Source: Thermoleophilia bacterium | GTDB taxonomy: Bacteria; Actinomycetota; Thermoleophilia; RBG-16-64-13 | Direction: 5' to 3' | Assembly: GCA_016929985.1 (NCBI GenBank) | Contig: JAFGIH010000310.1 | Coordinates: forward strand, 1 to 11,876 | DNA: 11,876 nucleotides | The notes under the pieces: model-generated | What the model saw: only the letters and a program-made list of their open reading frames with translations | Told to the model about the DNA's origin: nothing | Database searches by the model: none | Shown here: positions 1 through 6,753 of the stretch, in pieces | Layout of the letters: every line of letters begins with the position of its first letter | Position numbering within the stretch: position 1 is the first letter of the stretch | Program-made: the position numbers and the translations under genes

Positions 1-398
1 GAGCGGGAGTCTTCGACCGGCTCCGGGAAATGGAGTATCCCGTAATAGCCTTCAATGCAGCTGCCCGCACAGATCGCTTGGATTCGTCTGGCGAGCTCGG
101 TTTCGTCAATTGCCGGAGTGCCGCCTGGTGGGCCATGCGGGAGATGTTGGACCCGGCTGCCTCCTACCCGATCGAGCTACCGCCCGACGACCTCTTGATC
201 GGGGATCTCACCGCGCCCAAGTGGCGGGTGACCTCTGGAGGCCGGATCCAGGTGGAGTCCAAGGACGATATCCGCAAACGTCTGGGGCGATCGACCGACT
301 CGGCCGACGCGGTGGTCCAGGCTTTCTGGACACCCGAGATCGAGCCGGAGGACGAGCTCCTGGTCTACGAGGACCGGGTGGTCATAAGCAACTTCTAG
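1..398 (+). CDS. Phage terminase large subunit, C-terminal nuclease part (5' partial)
   Basis: The reading frame is open from the window edge (phase begins at base 3), so the true start lies upstream; about 131 residues are present. Terminase large subunits are the packaging motor: an ATPase drives DNA into the prohead and a C-terminal RNase H-like nuclease cuts the concatemer. What is visible fits the end of the nuclease domain: an opening AGVFDRLRE segment, then a strand reading YPVIAFN, then GFVNCRSAAWWAMREML, and near the end RKRLGRSTDSADAVVQAFW, where the Asp of the STDSADA stretch matches the usual late catalytic acidic residue. The stop (396-398) is part of the SD region of the portal gene, 8 bases before its start, the usual terminase-portal neighbourhood. 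The ATPase motifs are outside the window, so the call rests on the C-terminal motifs and gene order. Confidence 0.85.
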   Translation, partial: AGVFDRLREMEYPVIAFNAAARTDRLDSSGELGFVNCRSAAWWAMREMLDPAASYPIELPPDDLLIGDLTAPKWRVTSGGRIQVESKDDIRKRLGRSTDSADAVVQAFWTPEIEPEDELLVYEDRVVISNF

Positions 399-406
399 GA
401 GGTCCC

Positions 407-2023
407 GTGGGGCTCTTTGACCGACTCAGACTGAGGGAGAGCGACGGATACCGGGCGCTCTCTGAGGAGAACCGCGAAGCCCTGGACAGTCTCGAGTTCT
501 TCCAGGAGCGCATGGCGGAGCTGGAGCTGGCGCTGGAGGACCTGAACTGGGTCCGGCTCAGCTTCGAGTCCGAACAGGAGTTCAGCCGCGACGGGCTGAA
601 GCGGATCGTGGCGCTCTCGCGCCTGATGTTCTTGAAGAATCCTTTGATCAACCGGGCCGTCACCCTGCAGGCCATGTATGTGTGGGGCCAGGGTATCTCC
701 ATCGAAGCCAAGCATCCCGCCGTAGACGCGGCGGTGCAGGCCTTCCTAGACGACGAGAAGAACAAGGCGGAGTTGACCGGCCACCAGGCCCGGACGCTCA
801 AGGAGCAGGACCTGCAGACGGAGGGGAACCTGTTCTTCGTCTTCTTTTGTCACCGCTACACCGGCCGGGTCCGGGTACGGACCATCCCGCTGGATGAGAT
901 CGAAGAGATCATCACCAGTCCTGATGACCGGAAGGAGCCCTGGTACTACAAGCGGGTATGGTCGTCGGTGGAACTGGACTATGGCTCCGGAGCCGTCACG
1001 GTCCGGGCCAGCCAGACGGTCTACTATCCGGACTGGCGCTACAACCCCACGCCCAAACCGGACAAAATCGGCGGGCACCCGGTCATGTGGGACACCCCGG
1101 TCTACCACGTCAAGGTGGGCGGGCTCTCCGGTATGCGCTTCGGCGTTCCAGAGACTTACTCGGGCCTGGACTGGGCCCGGGCCTACAAGGAGTTCCTGGA
1201 GGACTGGGCCACCATCGTCAGGGCCTACTCGCGCTTCGCCTTCAACCTCACCACCAAGGGCGGCAAGAAGGGACTGGCAGCCGCCAAGGCCAAGCTGGGC
1301 ACCACGGCCGGCACCTCGAGGGCCGATACCAACCCGCCGCCGGTGGCCGGCGCGGTGTTCGCCGCTGGTGACGGGCGGACACTGGAGCCGATCAGGACGG
1401 CTGGTGCCACCACTAAGGCCGAGGACGGCCGCCGCATGCTGCTCATGGTGGCGGCGGCGACGGGGCTGCCCGAGACCTTCTTCGGCGACATTCAGGGCGG
1501 GACGCTGGCCACGGCCAAGTCTCTCGACCGGCCCACCGAGCTCAAGTTCAGCGACCGCCAAGAGCTGTGGATCAGTATCCACCAGGCGATTCTTAACTAC
1601 GTCATCGATAAGCGGGCTCTGGCGGTAGCCTACCGTGACCTCCAGGGCGTCTACGTCATCGACGATGAGGGCGACGACGGCCGGGTGGTATTGACGACCA
1701 GGGACCCCGAGACGGGCGACCCCATCGACCGCCATATCGACATCGACTTCCCCAGCATCCTGGAGCACGACAAGGCTGCGGATGTGGACGCTATCGTCAG
1801 GGCCGCCACCCTGGACGGCAAGGCTCCCGCCGGCACGATGGATCCCAAGACGGTCTCGCGCCTGCTCCTGACCGCGCTGGGCCAGGACGACATCGACGAT
1901 CTCTTGGACGAAATCTTCCCCGAGGACGAGGAAGGCCAGGTCACGCCCGAGGCAGAGGCGGCCTTCATCGAGGCGGTGCGGGACTTGCGCGCGCTGGTGG
2001 AGAGCAGTGAGCGAGCTTCTTGA
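407..2023 (+). CDS. Phage portal protein
   Basis: A 538-residue protein, normal for portals, which form the dodecameric DNA channel at one capsid vertex and dock the terminase. I chose GTG 407 because AGGAGGT at 397-403 lies just upstream and the resulting N-terminus MGLFDRLRLRE is typical of portals; the frame is open further upstream, but that part only overlaps the terminase. Visible features: a charged helical N-terminus (about 15-50), a conserved region around FLKNPLINRAV with a YVWGQG segment, a long mixed alpha/beta body, then LEPIRTAGATTKAEDGR (from about 326) followed by GLPETFFGD (353-361) and TLATAKSLDRPTELKF, the stem/clip-to-wing region seen in many siphovirus portals. The C-terminus is acidic and helical (IDDLLDEIFPEDEEG onwards). 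It overlaps the next gene by 17 bases, so translation is probably coupled. I cannot assign a named portal subfamily. Confidence 0.9.
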   Translation: MGLFDRLRLRESDGYRALSEENREALDSLEFFQERMAELELALEDLNWVRLSFESEQEFSRDGLKRIVALSRLMFLKNPLINRAVTLQAMYVWGQGISIEAKHPAVDAAVQAFLDDEKNKAELTGHQARTLKEQDLQTEGNLFFVFFCHRYTGRVRVRTIPLDEIEEIITSPDDRKEPWYYKRVWSSVELDYGSGAVTVRASQTVYYPDWRYNPTPKPDKIGGHPVMWDTPVYHVKVGGLSGMRFGVPETYSGLDWARAYKEFLEDWATIVRAYSRFAFNLTTKGGKKGLAAAKAKLGTTAGTSRADTNPPPVAGAVFAAGDGRTLEPIRTAGATTKAEDGRRMLLMVAAATGLPETFFGDIQGGTLATAKSLDRPTELKFSDRQELWISIHQAILNYVIDKRALAVAYRDLQGVYVIDDEGDDGRVVLTTRDPETGDPIDRHIDIDFPSILEHDKAADVDAIVRAATLDGKAPAGTMDPKTVSRLLLTALGQDDIDDLLDEIFPEDEEGQVTPEAEAAFIEAVRDLRALVESSERAS

Positions 2024-2837
2024 GGTCCTTAAGCGTCTCGACGCCGCGGCGGTCCGAGCGCGCAAAGAGCGGCAACTAGCCTCAGCCGTCAAGACGGCCG
2101 AGCGGGCGCTGGCTAAGGCGTTCGCGAAGCAGGGGCGGGAGTTCCTGCAGGGGTTCGCCCGACTGGAAGCCCAATTCCCGGTCAGCGAGGCGGCGCTTGT
2201 AGAGCGGACGGCCCGCCGGCTGGACTGGGAGCGGTACTTCACCGCCGCGGAGTTGGCTACGCTCCTACTGTTCGAGGTGCCCCTCAGCCGCTTGATGCAG
2301 GCGGCGCTGCTGATCGGGGCCCGGCTGGCGATCGCGGACCTCAAGATCGACTACAGCTTCGCCCTGGAGAACCCCCGGGCGGTCGCGTTTCTGAAGGACC
2401 GGGCGGCTGCTCGGGTGACCATGATAAACCAAGCGACTCGCTCCAGCCTGAACACGCTGCTTACCAAGGCCATGGACGATGGTTGGAGCTATGGTAAGAC
2501 CGCCAAGGCCATCCGCGAGCAGTTCGAGGGCTTTGCTGGACGCATGCCGCAGAAGCACATCCAGTCGCGGGCCCACCTGGTGGCGGTGCAGGAGGCCGGG
2601 GAGGCTTACGAGCACGGCAACCTAGCGGTGGGTCAAGAACTGCAGGCGGCCGGGCTCCAGATGGAGAAGTCATGGCTCACCGTGGGGGATGACCGGGTGA
2701 GTGAGCAATGCCAGATGGACGAGGCGGCGGGCTGGATCCCGCTCGATGATGTGTTCCCCAGCGGCAACGACTGCCCGCCCGGGCACGTGGCTTGCCGATG
2801 CTGTGCGCTTTACCAGAGGAAGTCGGACAGCGGATAG
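2007..2837 (+). CDS. Minor head protein, Mu gpF-like (phage head morphogenesis)
   Basis: A 276-residue protein starting with GTG 2007 inside the end of the portal gene, with GGAG-type SD bases at about 1999-2003. The first 110 residues are mainly helical and charged. The C-terminal third carries the MuF signature: SWLTVGDDRVSEQC (222-235), then GWIPLDDVF, then PPGHVACRC (257-265), with Cys and His residues spaced like a small metal-binding or structural knuckle. Proteins of this family are minor head components of phages such as Mu and SPP1, made in few copies, bound near the portal and in some phages ejected with the DNA. Its place between portal and prohead protease is the standard one. Length is typical for a stand-alone MuF protein, and no toxin domain is fused to it. 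It ends 8 bases before the next start. Confidence 0.87.
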   Translation: MSELLEVLKRLDAAAVRARKERQLASAVKTAERALAKAFAKQGREFLQGFARLEAQFPVSEAALVERTARRLDWERYFTAAELATLLLFEVPLSRLMQAALLIGARLAIADLKIDYSFALENPRAVAFLKDRAAARVTMINQATRSSLNTLLTKAMDDGWSYGKTAKAIREQFEGFAGRMPQKHIQSRAHLVAVQEAGEAYEHGNLAVGQELQAAGLQMEKSWLTVGDDRVSEQCQMDEAAGWIPLDDVFPSGNDCPPGHVACRCCALYQRKSDSG

Positions 2838-2845
2838 GAGGTCAG

Positions 2846-4003
2846 ATGAACGAAATGCAACGCGCGGTGCTCACGGCGCTCCTTGAGGCTGACGTGTCTC
2901 CGGAGGACCTGAGCGAAATCGCAGCGGCCATCGCCGGAAAGGGGGAGGCCACCAAGACGGCTGGGAGTGAGAGTGTCTCCGAGTCTGAACTCTGCGGCGA
3001 CTTCATCCCCCTGGTGGAGAAGGCGGTCCGCAAAGACGGCACCATCCAGGTCAAGGTGATACAGCCGGGCCTGGGCTCCAGCGGCTACTACCCGCCCGAG
3101 GTCCTGGAGCGTGACGGGCCGCGCGTGTTCGCCAAGGGTCTCAAGATGTTCTGCGACCACCAGACCATGAGCGAGGAGGCGGAGCGGCCTGAGGGCTCGA
3201 TTAGGAACCTGATGGGCGAGCTCATCTCTGACGCCCGCTGGGAAGCGAAGGCTCCGGCCGGCCCGGGCCTCTATGCCGACGCCCAGGTGTTCGACGCCTG
3301 GAAGCCGTTGGTGGAGGAATTGGCGCCCCACATCGGCGTGTCCATCCGGGCGTCCGGCCGCGCTAAGTCCGGCGAGGTGGAGGGCAAACGTGTACCCATA
3401 ATCGAGGAGCTCGTTAGCGCCAAGAGCGTGGACTTCGTGACCATGCCGGGCGCCGGCGGGCAGATCATGACCCTGTTCGAAGCAGCGCGATCGCGCGCTC
3501 AAAACGTCACCGTGGGAGGTGAAGTAGACGTGGATGAAAAGCAACTGCAAGAGGCCGTGGCAGCGCGCGAGGCTGCCGAAACCAAGCTGAACGAGGCGAC
3601 TGACAAGGTCACCGCTCTGGAGGCCGAGAAGACCACGCTCTCCGAGAAGGTCGCCCGCCTGGAAGAGGGCGAGATCCTGCGCGAGGCCAAGGCTTATGTG
3701 GCCGAGACTCTCTCCTCGGAGCTGCCGGAGATGACCAAGCAGCGTCTGGTCGAGACTCTCTCCAAGAACCCGCCCGTCAAGGACGGCGCCCTGGACAAGG
3801 AGAGCTTCAGCGAGGCCATCGAGAAGGCCCAGACCGAGGAGATCAAGTATCTGGTGGCCATGAGCGAGTCCGGCCGCATCAAGGGCATGGGCTCCAGCGG
3901 CGAGACGGACACCACCACGACCGACCGTGAGGCTCTCGTGGAGAGCTTCGAGCGGACCGGCATGACCCACGAACAGGCGGTCATCGCCGCCCAAGGACGC
4001 TAG
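2846..4003 (+). CDS. Prohead serine protease fused to capsid scaffold
   Basis: A 385-residue protein with two parts. Residues about 50-220 look like the herpes-assemblin/HK97-type prohead protease: a beta-strand IQVKVIQPGLGSSGYY, then MFCDHQT with candidate catalytic His105, RPEGSIRNLMGEL, HIGVSIRASG with candidate nucleophile Ser166, and SVDFVTMPGAGG. Residues about 229-310 are a charged heptad-rich coiled coil (VTALEAEKTTLSEKVARLEE), the scaffold part, followed by a flexible Ser/Thr-rich region and a short helical C-terminus. In such fusions the scaffold domain guides capsid assembly and the protease then clears it. ATG 2846 is chosen because AGGAGGT (2836-2842) precedes it by three bases; the frame is open further upstream (an in-frame ATG lies at 2792), but that only overlaps the MuF gene. 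The role follows from motifs and position directly before decoration and capsid genes. Confidence 0.88.
   Translation: MNEMQRAVLTALLEADVSPEDLSEIAAAIAGKGEATKTAGSESVSESELCGDFIPLVEKAVRKDGTIQVKVIQPGLGSSGYYPPEVLERDGPRVFAKGLKMFCDHQTMSEEAERPEGSIRNLMGELISDARWEAKAPAGPGLYADAQVFDAWKPLVEELAPHIGVSIRASGRAKSGEVEGKRVPIIEELVSAKSVDFVTMPGAGGQIMTLFEAARSRAQNVTVGGEVDVDEKQLQEAVAAREAAETKLNEATDKVTALEAEKTTLSEKVARLEEGEILREAKAYVAETLSSELPEMTKQRLVETLSKNPPVKDGALDKESFSEAIEKAQTEEIKYLVAMSESGRIKGMGSSGETDTTTTDREALVESFERTGMTHEQAVIAAQGR
3515..3522 (+). promoter_or_regulatory. Internal ribosome binding site for the nested scaffold
   Basis: GGAGGTGA lies inside the protease/scaffold gene, seven bases before an in-frame GTG at 3530. 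It pairs without mismatch with the anti-SD sequence. An ATG at 3534 is out of frame and gives only a short peptide of 18 codons, so the GTG is the sensible start. Confidence 0.6.
3530..4003 (+). CDS. Candidate nested scaffold protein from an internal start
   Basis: An in-frame GTG at 3530 would give a 157-residue protein identical to the scaffold half of the protease/scaffold gene. It is preceded by GGAGGTGA (3515-3522), a full 8-base match to the anti-SD end of 16S rRNA, ending seven bases before the GTG. The start falls exactly at the border between the protease domain, which ends near residue 220, and the coiled coil, which begins at residue 229. Phage lambda makes its scaffold Nu3 from an internal start in the protease gene C in the same way. 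The site is directly seen; its use is inferred. The Gly-Gly-Glu residues encoded by the SD could be coincidental. Confidence 0.6.
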   Translation: MDEKQLQEAVAAREAAETKLNEATDKVTALEAEKTTLSEKVARLEEGEILREAKAYVAETLSSELPEMTKQRLVETLSKNPPVKDGALDKESFSEAIEKAQTEEIKYLVAMSESGRIKGMGSSGETDTTTTDREALVESFERTGMTHEQAVIAAQGR

Positions 4004-4012
4004 ACCCAGGCA

Positions 4013-4028
4013 GCCGCAACCAAGCGGC
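4013..4028 (+). other. Small hairpin before the decoration gene
   Basis: GCCGC (4013-4017) and GCGGC (4024-4028) form a five-base-pair stem with an AACCAA loop in the 43-base gap between the scaffold and decoration genes. No T-run follows, so it is not a terminator. It ends two bases before the AAAGGA SD (4030-4035) and could protect or expose the 5' end of the decoration message. The stem is short and may be chance in GC-rich DNA. Confidence 0.3.
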
Positions 4029-4046
4029 GAAAGGACGGTATGCAAA

Positions 4047-4814
4047 ATGGCTAACAACAAAGTCTTTACGGACGGCTACCAGCTGTCCGTGGTGGTCACC
4101 GACCCGGCAGCCCCGGACGCCGGCGACCCGGTGCGCTACGGTCTCTTGACCGGCGTGGCCCTCACCGACGAGGGCGGGGGCGGTAACGCCGCGACCGAGA
4201 CCACAGTCGACTTCGGTCCGGGCGTCTGGGACCTGTCTGTGGTCGATGAGGTGGGGGGCGGCATCGCCGTAGGTGACGCGCTCTTCTACGACGATGCCCT
4301 CGATGGGATCACCAACGATCCTTCCGGCAACTACTTCTTCGGTTTCGCCAACGAGGCCGTAGGTATCGGTCTTACTGCCACCATCATGGTCATCCACGTC
4401 CCGGCTCCGGGCTCCGGTACGCTGGGCGCGGGTACCATCGCGACGGCCAACCTGGCGGCGGGCATCCTGTCGGCCGATGTGAACGGCCGCGCCAAGATGG
4501 CAGCCGGCTACTTCACCGCGGCTGCAGTCACGGACAAGTTCGCGGTCGACACGGTGACGGGGCGCGAGATAGCGACCGGCGTCGTCAACGTCGCTCTGGC
4601 AGCCGGGACCAATTCGGGCGTGGACGTTGCTCTGGTCGGCATGGCAGCGGGAGATGAGATCGTCAGCGTGTTGTCGTTCACGACTGCTGCTGCAATCGCC
4701 ACCGTGGCCGATCGCACGGCGGAGTATGCGGCCGGCACGGATGAACTGACCAAGGCCGCGGGCACCGACGAGACCAACAACCAGCTCCTCATCATCTGGA
4801 TCGACAAGACCTGA
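4047..4814 (+). CDS. Capsid decoration (cement) protein, DUF2190-like, with extra C-terminal domain
   Basis: A 255-residue protein. Residues 1-118 resemble DUF2190-type decoration proteins: a beta-rich small barrel with DAGDPVRYGLLTGVAL near the start, then DFGPGVWDLSV, then AVGDALFYDDALDGIT, and a closing strand TATIMVIHVP. Such proteins bind the outside of the mature capsid and stabilise it against internal pressure. After a Gly/Ala/Pro linker (119-135) comes ATANLAAGILSADVNGRAKM and a second beta-rich domain (about 155-255) that ends LLIIWIDKT; this part probably projects from the capsid surface. ATG 4047 has AAAGGA at 4030-4035. The gene ends with two in-frame stops, TGA then TAG, and a strong terminator follows. 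Position between scaffold and major capsid genes supports the role. The C-terminal domain is not recognised. Confidence 0.8.
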   Translation: MANNKVFTDGYQLSVVVTDPAAPDAGDPVRYGLLTGVALTDEGGGGNAATETTVDFGPGVWDLSVVDEVGGGIAVGDALFYDDALDGITNDPSGNYFFGFANEAVGIGLTATIMVIHVPAPGSGTLGAGTIATANLAAGILSADVNGRAKMAAGYFTAAAVTDKFAVDTVTGREIATGVVNVALAAGTNSGVDVALVGMAAGDEIVSVLSFTTAAAIATVADRTAEYAAGTDELTKAAGTDETNNQLLIIWIDKT

Positions 4815-4833
4815 TAGCCGGGTCTGCCTAAGT

Positions 4834-4848
4834 CCCCTTCTTAAGGGG
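4834..4848 (+). promoter_or_regulatory. Possible anti-terminator hairpin competing with the capsid-upstream terminator
   Basis: CCCCTT (4834-4839) can pair with AAGGGG (4843-4848) around a three-base CTT loop. The same AAGGGG is the outer part of the left arm of the terminator stem, so the two folds exclude each other. The six-base-pair hairpin is far weaker than the 13-base-pair terminator, so it would only matter during transcription or with a bound factor. The repeat of CCCCTT on both sides of AAGGGG is directly visible; a switching role is inference. Confidence 0.35.
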
Positions 4849-4877
4849 CGTCTCCCAAAGCGGAGACGCCCCTTTTT
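4843..4877 (+). terminator. Strong intrinsic terminator between decoration and capsid genes
   Basis: AAGGGGCGTCTCC (4843-4855) pairs perfectly over 13 bases with GGAGACGCCCCTT (4862-4874) around a CAAAGC loop, and a T-run covers 4873-4877. This is a textbook Rho-independent terminator. It lies inside what looks like one operon, only 35 bases before the capsid start, with no obvious promoter after it. It could tune the amount of downstream transcript, stabilise the 3' end of the decoration message, or be passed by phage antitermination. Confidence 0.88.
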
Positions 4878-4912
4878 GCACCCCAAACCCCAGCCCAGGA
4901 AGGAGCAGCAAC

Positions 4913-6073
4913 ATGGGCGAGTTTTTGCAGTTGTACGAAAGCTGGGCGGGCTACAAGCCCGTCTCGGCAGTGCCCTTGAGCGAGGCCAAGATCAAGACCA
5001 CGCTCGACCTCCTCACCAACGCCCGCAAGGTGCCGACGCACCGCTGGCGCTATGAGCTGCAGGAGGCCATCACCACCTCCGACTTCCCGCAGCTCTTCGG
5101 GCAGGTGCTCGACCGCCAGCTGCTGGGACGCTACCGGGCGGTGACGCCCGAGTGGCGGAGCTACCTCCCCACCGGCACCCTGCCCGACTTCCGGGTCGTG
5201 CAACTGCACAAGGTGCAGGGCAACGACACCCGTCTTGACCGCGTGGCCGAGAAGGGCGAGTATCCGCTCGCGCCGATGGCCGAGGCCTCCTACAACCGGC
5301 AGGTGTTCAAGTACGGCCGTCAGTTCGACGTCTCCTGGGAGTCGCTCATAAACGACGCCCTGGGCGCCATGAGCGACATCGAAGAGCGGTTCGCGGAAGC
5401 GGCTCTGCTCTCCGAGGCCTGGCAAGCTACCGGGCTGTATTGCTCGGCGGCCGGTCCCAACGTCGGCCTGTTCGGCGCTCCGATCGCCGACGTCGACGGT
5501 CAGAACGTCACCAACCAGGGCGTGCTGCCGCTCAGCATCCAGAACCTGGAGACCACGCTCGCCCTCATGGCTGCTCAGACCGACGTCAACGGGCGTCCGC
5601 TGGGCATCCGCGGCGTTCATCTGGTTGTCACCCCGGCCCGCGAGATGCGCGCCCGGGCCATCCTCACCAGCGCGTTCGTCCAGCAGGTCGACACCACCGG
5701 CGGCGGTACAGTGGCGGCTCAGACCTACGTGCCTCTGCCGACCGCGAACGTTCTGCCGCAGGTAGGCCTGCAGCTGCACGTCGACCCCAACCTGCCCATC
5801 ATGGACCTGACCGGCAACAACAACGGCACCTGGTATGTGTTCGCTCAGGCGCAGTCCAACACGGCCAAGGCCGCGCAGATGGACTTCCTGGCCGGGCACA
5901 CCAGCCCCGAGATCTGCATGAAGGCCTCGAATAAGGTCTCCAGCGGCGGCGGGGTCATCAGTCCGTTCGAAGGCGACTTCGAGACCGATGACGTCTTCTA
6001 CCGGGTACGGCACTGCTTCGGCGGCTGCCGACTCGACCCCCGGTACGCATACGCTCAGGTGAGCGCAGCCTGA
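4913..6073 (+). CDS. Major capsid protein, HK97 fold
   Basis: A 386-residue protein starting at ATG 4913 behind AAGGAG (4900-4905, seven-base spacing), one of the best-spaced SD sites here, as expected for the most abundant virion protein. It forms the icosahedral shell. The N-terminal arm (1-50) is helical; TTSDFPQLFGQVLDRQLLGRY (54-74) enters the core; DFRVVQL (92-98) and the charged stretch to about 120 would be the E-loop; YGRQFDVSWESLINDALGAM (134-153) is a signature of Mu gpT-like and related HK97-fold capsids, marking the P-domain spine helix. The remainder is mixed alpha/beta with a Gly-rich segment near 346. Its length suits this group, and the protease gene just upstream agrees with proteolytic head maturation, though a long cleaved delta domain is not evident. 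Its stop shares one base with the next start (TGATG). Confidence 0.9.
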   Translation: MGEFLQLYESWAGYKPVSAVPLSEAKIKTTLDLLTNARKVPTHRWRYELQEAITTSDFPQLFGQVLDRQLLGRYRAVTPEWRSYLPTGTLPDFRVVQLHKVQGNDTRLDRVAEKGEYPLAPMAEASYNRQVFKYGRQFDVSWESLINDALGAMSDIEERFAEAALLSEAWQATGLYCSAAGPNVGLFGAPIADVDGQNVTNQGVLPLSIQNLETTLALMAAQTDVNGRPLGIRGVHLVVTPAREMRARAILTSAFVQQVDTTGGGTVAAQTYVPLPTANVLPQVGLQLHVDPNLPIMDLTGNNNGTWYVFAQAQSNTAKAAQMDFLAGHTSPEICMKASNKVSSGGGVISPFEGDFETDDVFYRVRHCFGGCRLDPRYAYAQVSAA

Positions 6074-6360
6074 TGGCCGCGGAGCTTCCATATCCGGTTA
6101 GCGTGGAGGCTTACTACCTGGCGGCTGTTCTCGAGGAACTCCAGGGACTCCGGGCCGACCTCGCGTCGGCCCGGCCCCTGCTGGCCCCGACAGAGCTGGT
6201 CGAGTTGCGTGAGCCCGTTGTCGAGCTTCGCGAGCCGGAGATATCCCCGGTAGAGGCGGAGGTCAAAGAGGCGATCGTGGAGGCGGTCAAGAAGGCCGAG
6301 CCCGCGGCGAAGCCGAAGCCGGCCAAGAAGACCGCGGCGAAACCACGAGCCAAGAAGTAA
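6073..6360 (+). CDS. Small protein with histone-H1-like Lys/Ala/Pro tail
   Basis: A 95-residue protein of unknown function whose ATG overlaps the capsid stop by one base (TGATG), so it is probably translated by ribosomes finishing the capsid gene. The N-terminus (11-35) is a short amphipathic helix with LAAVLEELQGLRADL. Residues 43-56 are a perfect-frame double heptad, VELREPV then VELREPE. The last third, from about 73, is almost only Lys, Ala and Pro with one Arg, like the tail of histone H1 or bacterial AlgP-type proteins, and should be disordered and bind nucleic acid or an acidic partner. Its place between capsid and connector suggests a head or neck role. I do not recognise a family; a DNA-binding role is a guess from composition. 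Confidence 0.7.
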   Translation: MAAELPYPVSVEAYYLAAVLEELQGLRADLASARPLLAPTELVELREPVVELREPEISPVEAEVKEAIVEAVKKAEPAAKPKPAKKTAAKPRAKK

Positions 6361-6363
6361 GCC

Positions 6364-6753
6364 ATGGCCGACTTCACTTACGACCTCACCACCGATGCCG
6401 GCAAGGTGCGCCTGCTGATCCCGGATACTTCCGCGAGCGCGTATGTGTTCAACGACGACGAGATCGATGCGTTCCTCAGTCTGGAGGACGGTGTGCGGCG
6501 CGCGGCCGCCTTGGCCCTTGAGACCATCGCGAGCTCCCAGGCTCTCACCTTGAAGGTGATCAAGATTCTGGATCTGCAGACCGATGGCGCCAAGACAGCC
6601 GAGGCTCTCATGAAACGGGCCTCCGAGCTGCGTGCGCAGGCTCTGGAGGCAGACGCGGAAGAGGAAGACGGTGGATTTGAGGTGATCGAGATGGTGCCCA
6701 ACACCTTTGCTCACCGTGAATACATCCGCAACGAGATGCTGAGGGGCTTGTGA
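6364..6753 (+). CDS. Head-tail connector protein (gp6/gp15-like adaptor)
   Basis: A 129-residue, mainly helical protein. The N-terminus TYDLTTDAGKVRLLIPDT followed by FNDDEIDAFLSLEDGVRRAAALALETIA is the hallmark of the adaptor family related to HK97 gp6 and SPP1 gp15, which forms a ring below the portal and links it to the head-closure protein. The mid-part LKVIKILDLQTDG is also common in these proteins. The ATG is three bases after the preceding stop; no clear SD is seen, so translation is likely coupled. It ends in a GTGA overlap with the next gene. Length is normal for the family. The acidic run EADAEEEDGG near 98-107 forms the linker to the C-terminal part. Confidence 0.82.
   Translation: MADFTYDLTTDAGKVRLLIPDTSASAYVFNDDEIDAFLSLEDGVRRAAALALETIASSQALTLKVIKILDLQTDGAKTAEALMKRASELRAQALEADAEEEDGGFEVIEMVPNTFAHREYIRNEMLRGL

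Noticed and set aside
110..406. N-terminal extension of the portal frame upstream of GTG 407
   Set aside because: This stretch reads as Arg/Gly/Pro-rich shadow of the terminase frame, whereas GTG 407 has AGGAGGT before it and gives a typical portal N-terminus.
746..2344. Long antisense open frame of 532 codons across the portal and MuF genes
   Set aside because: Its product is low-complexity and has no recognisable motifs, while the + strand frames carry clear portal and MuF signatures. GC-rich codon bias leaves antisense frames open by default.
4841..6091. Antisense open frame of 416 codons covering the capsid gene
   Set aside because: It mirrors the capsid gene almost base for base and starts and ends in flanking genes or the terminator; no SD or family motif supports it. 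The same applies to the antisense frame at 2810-4060.
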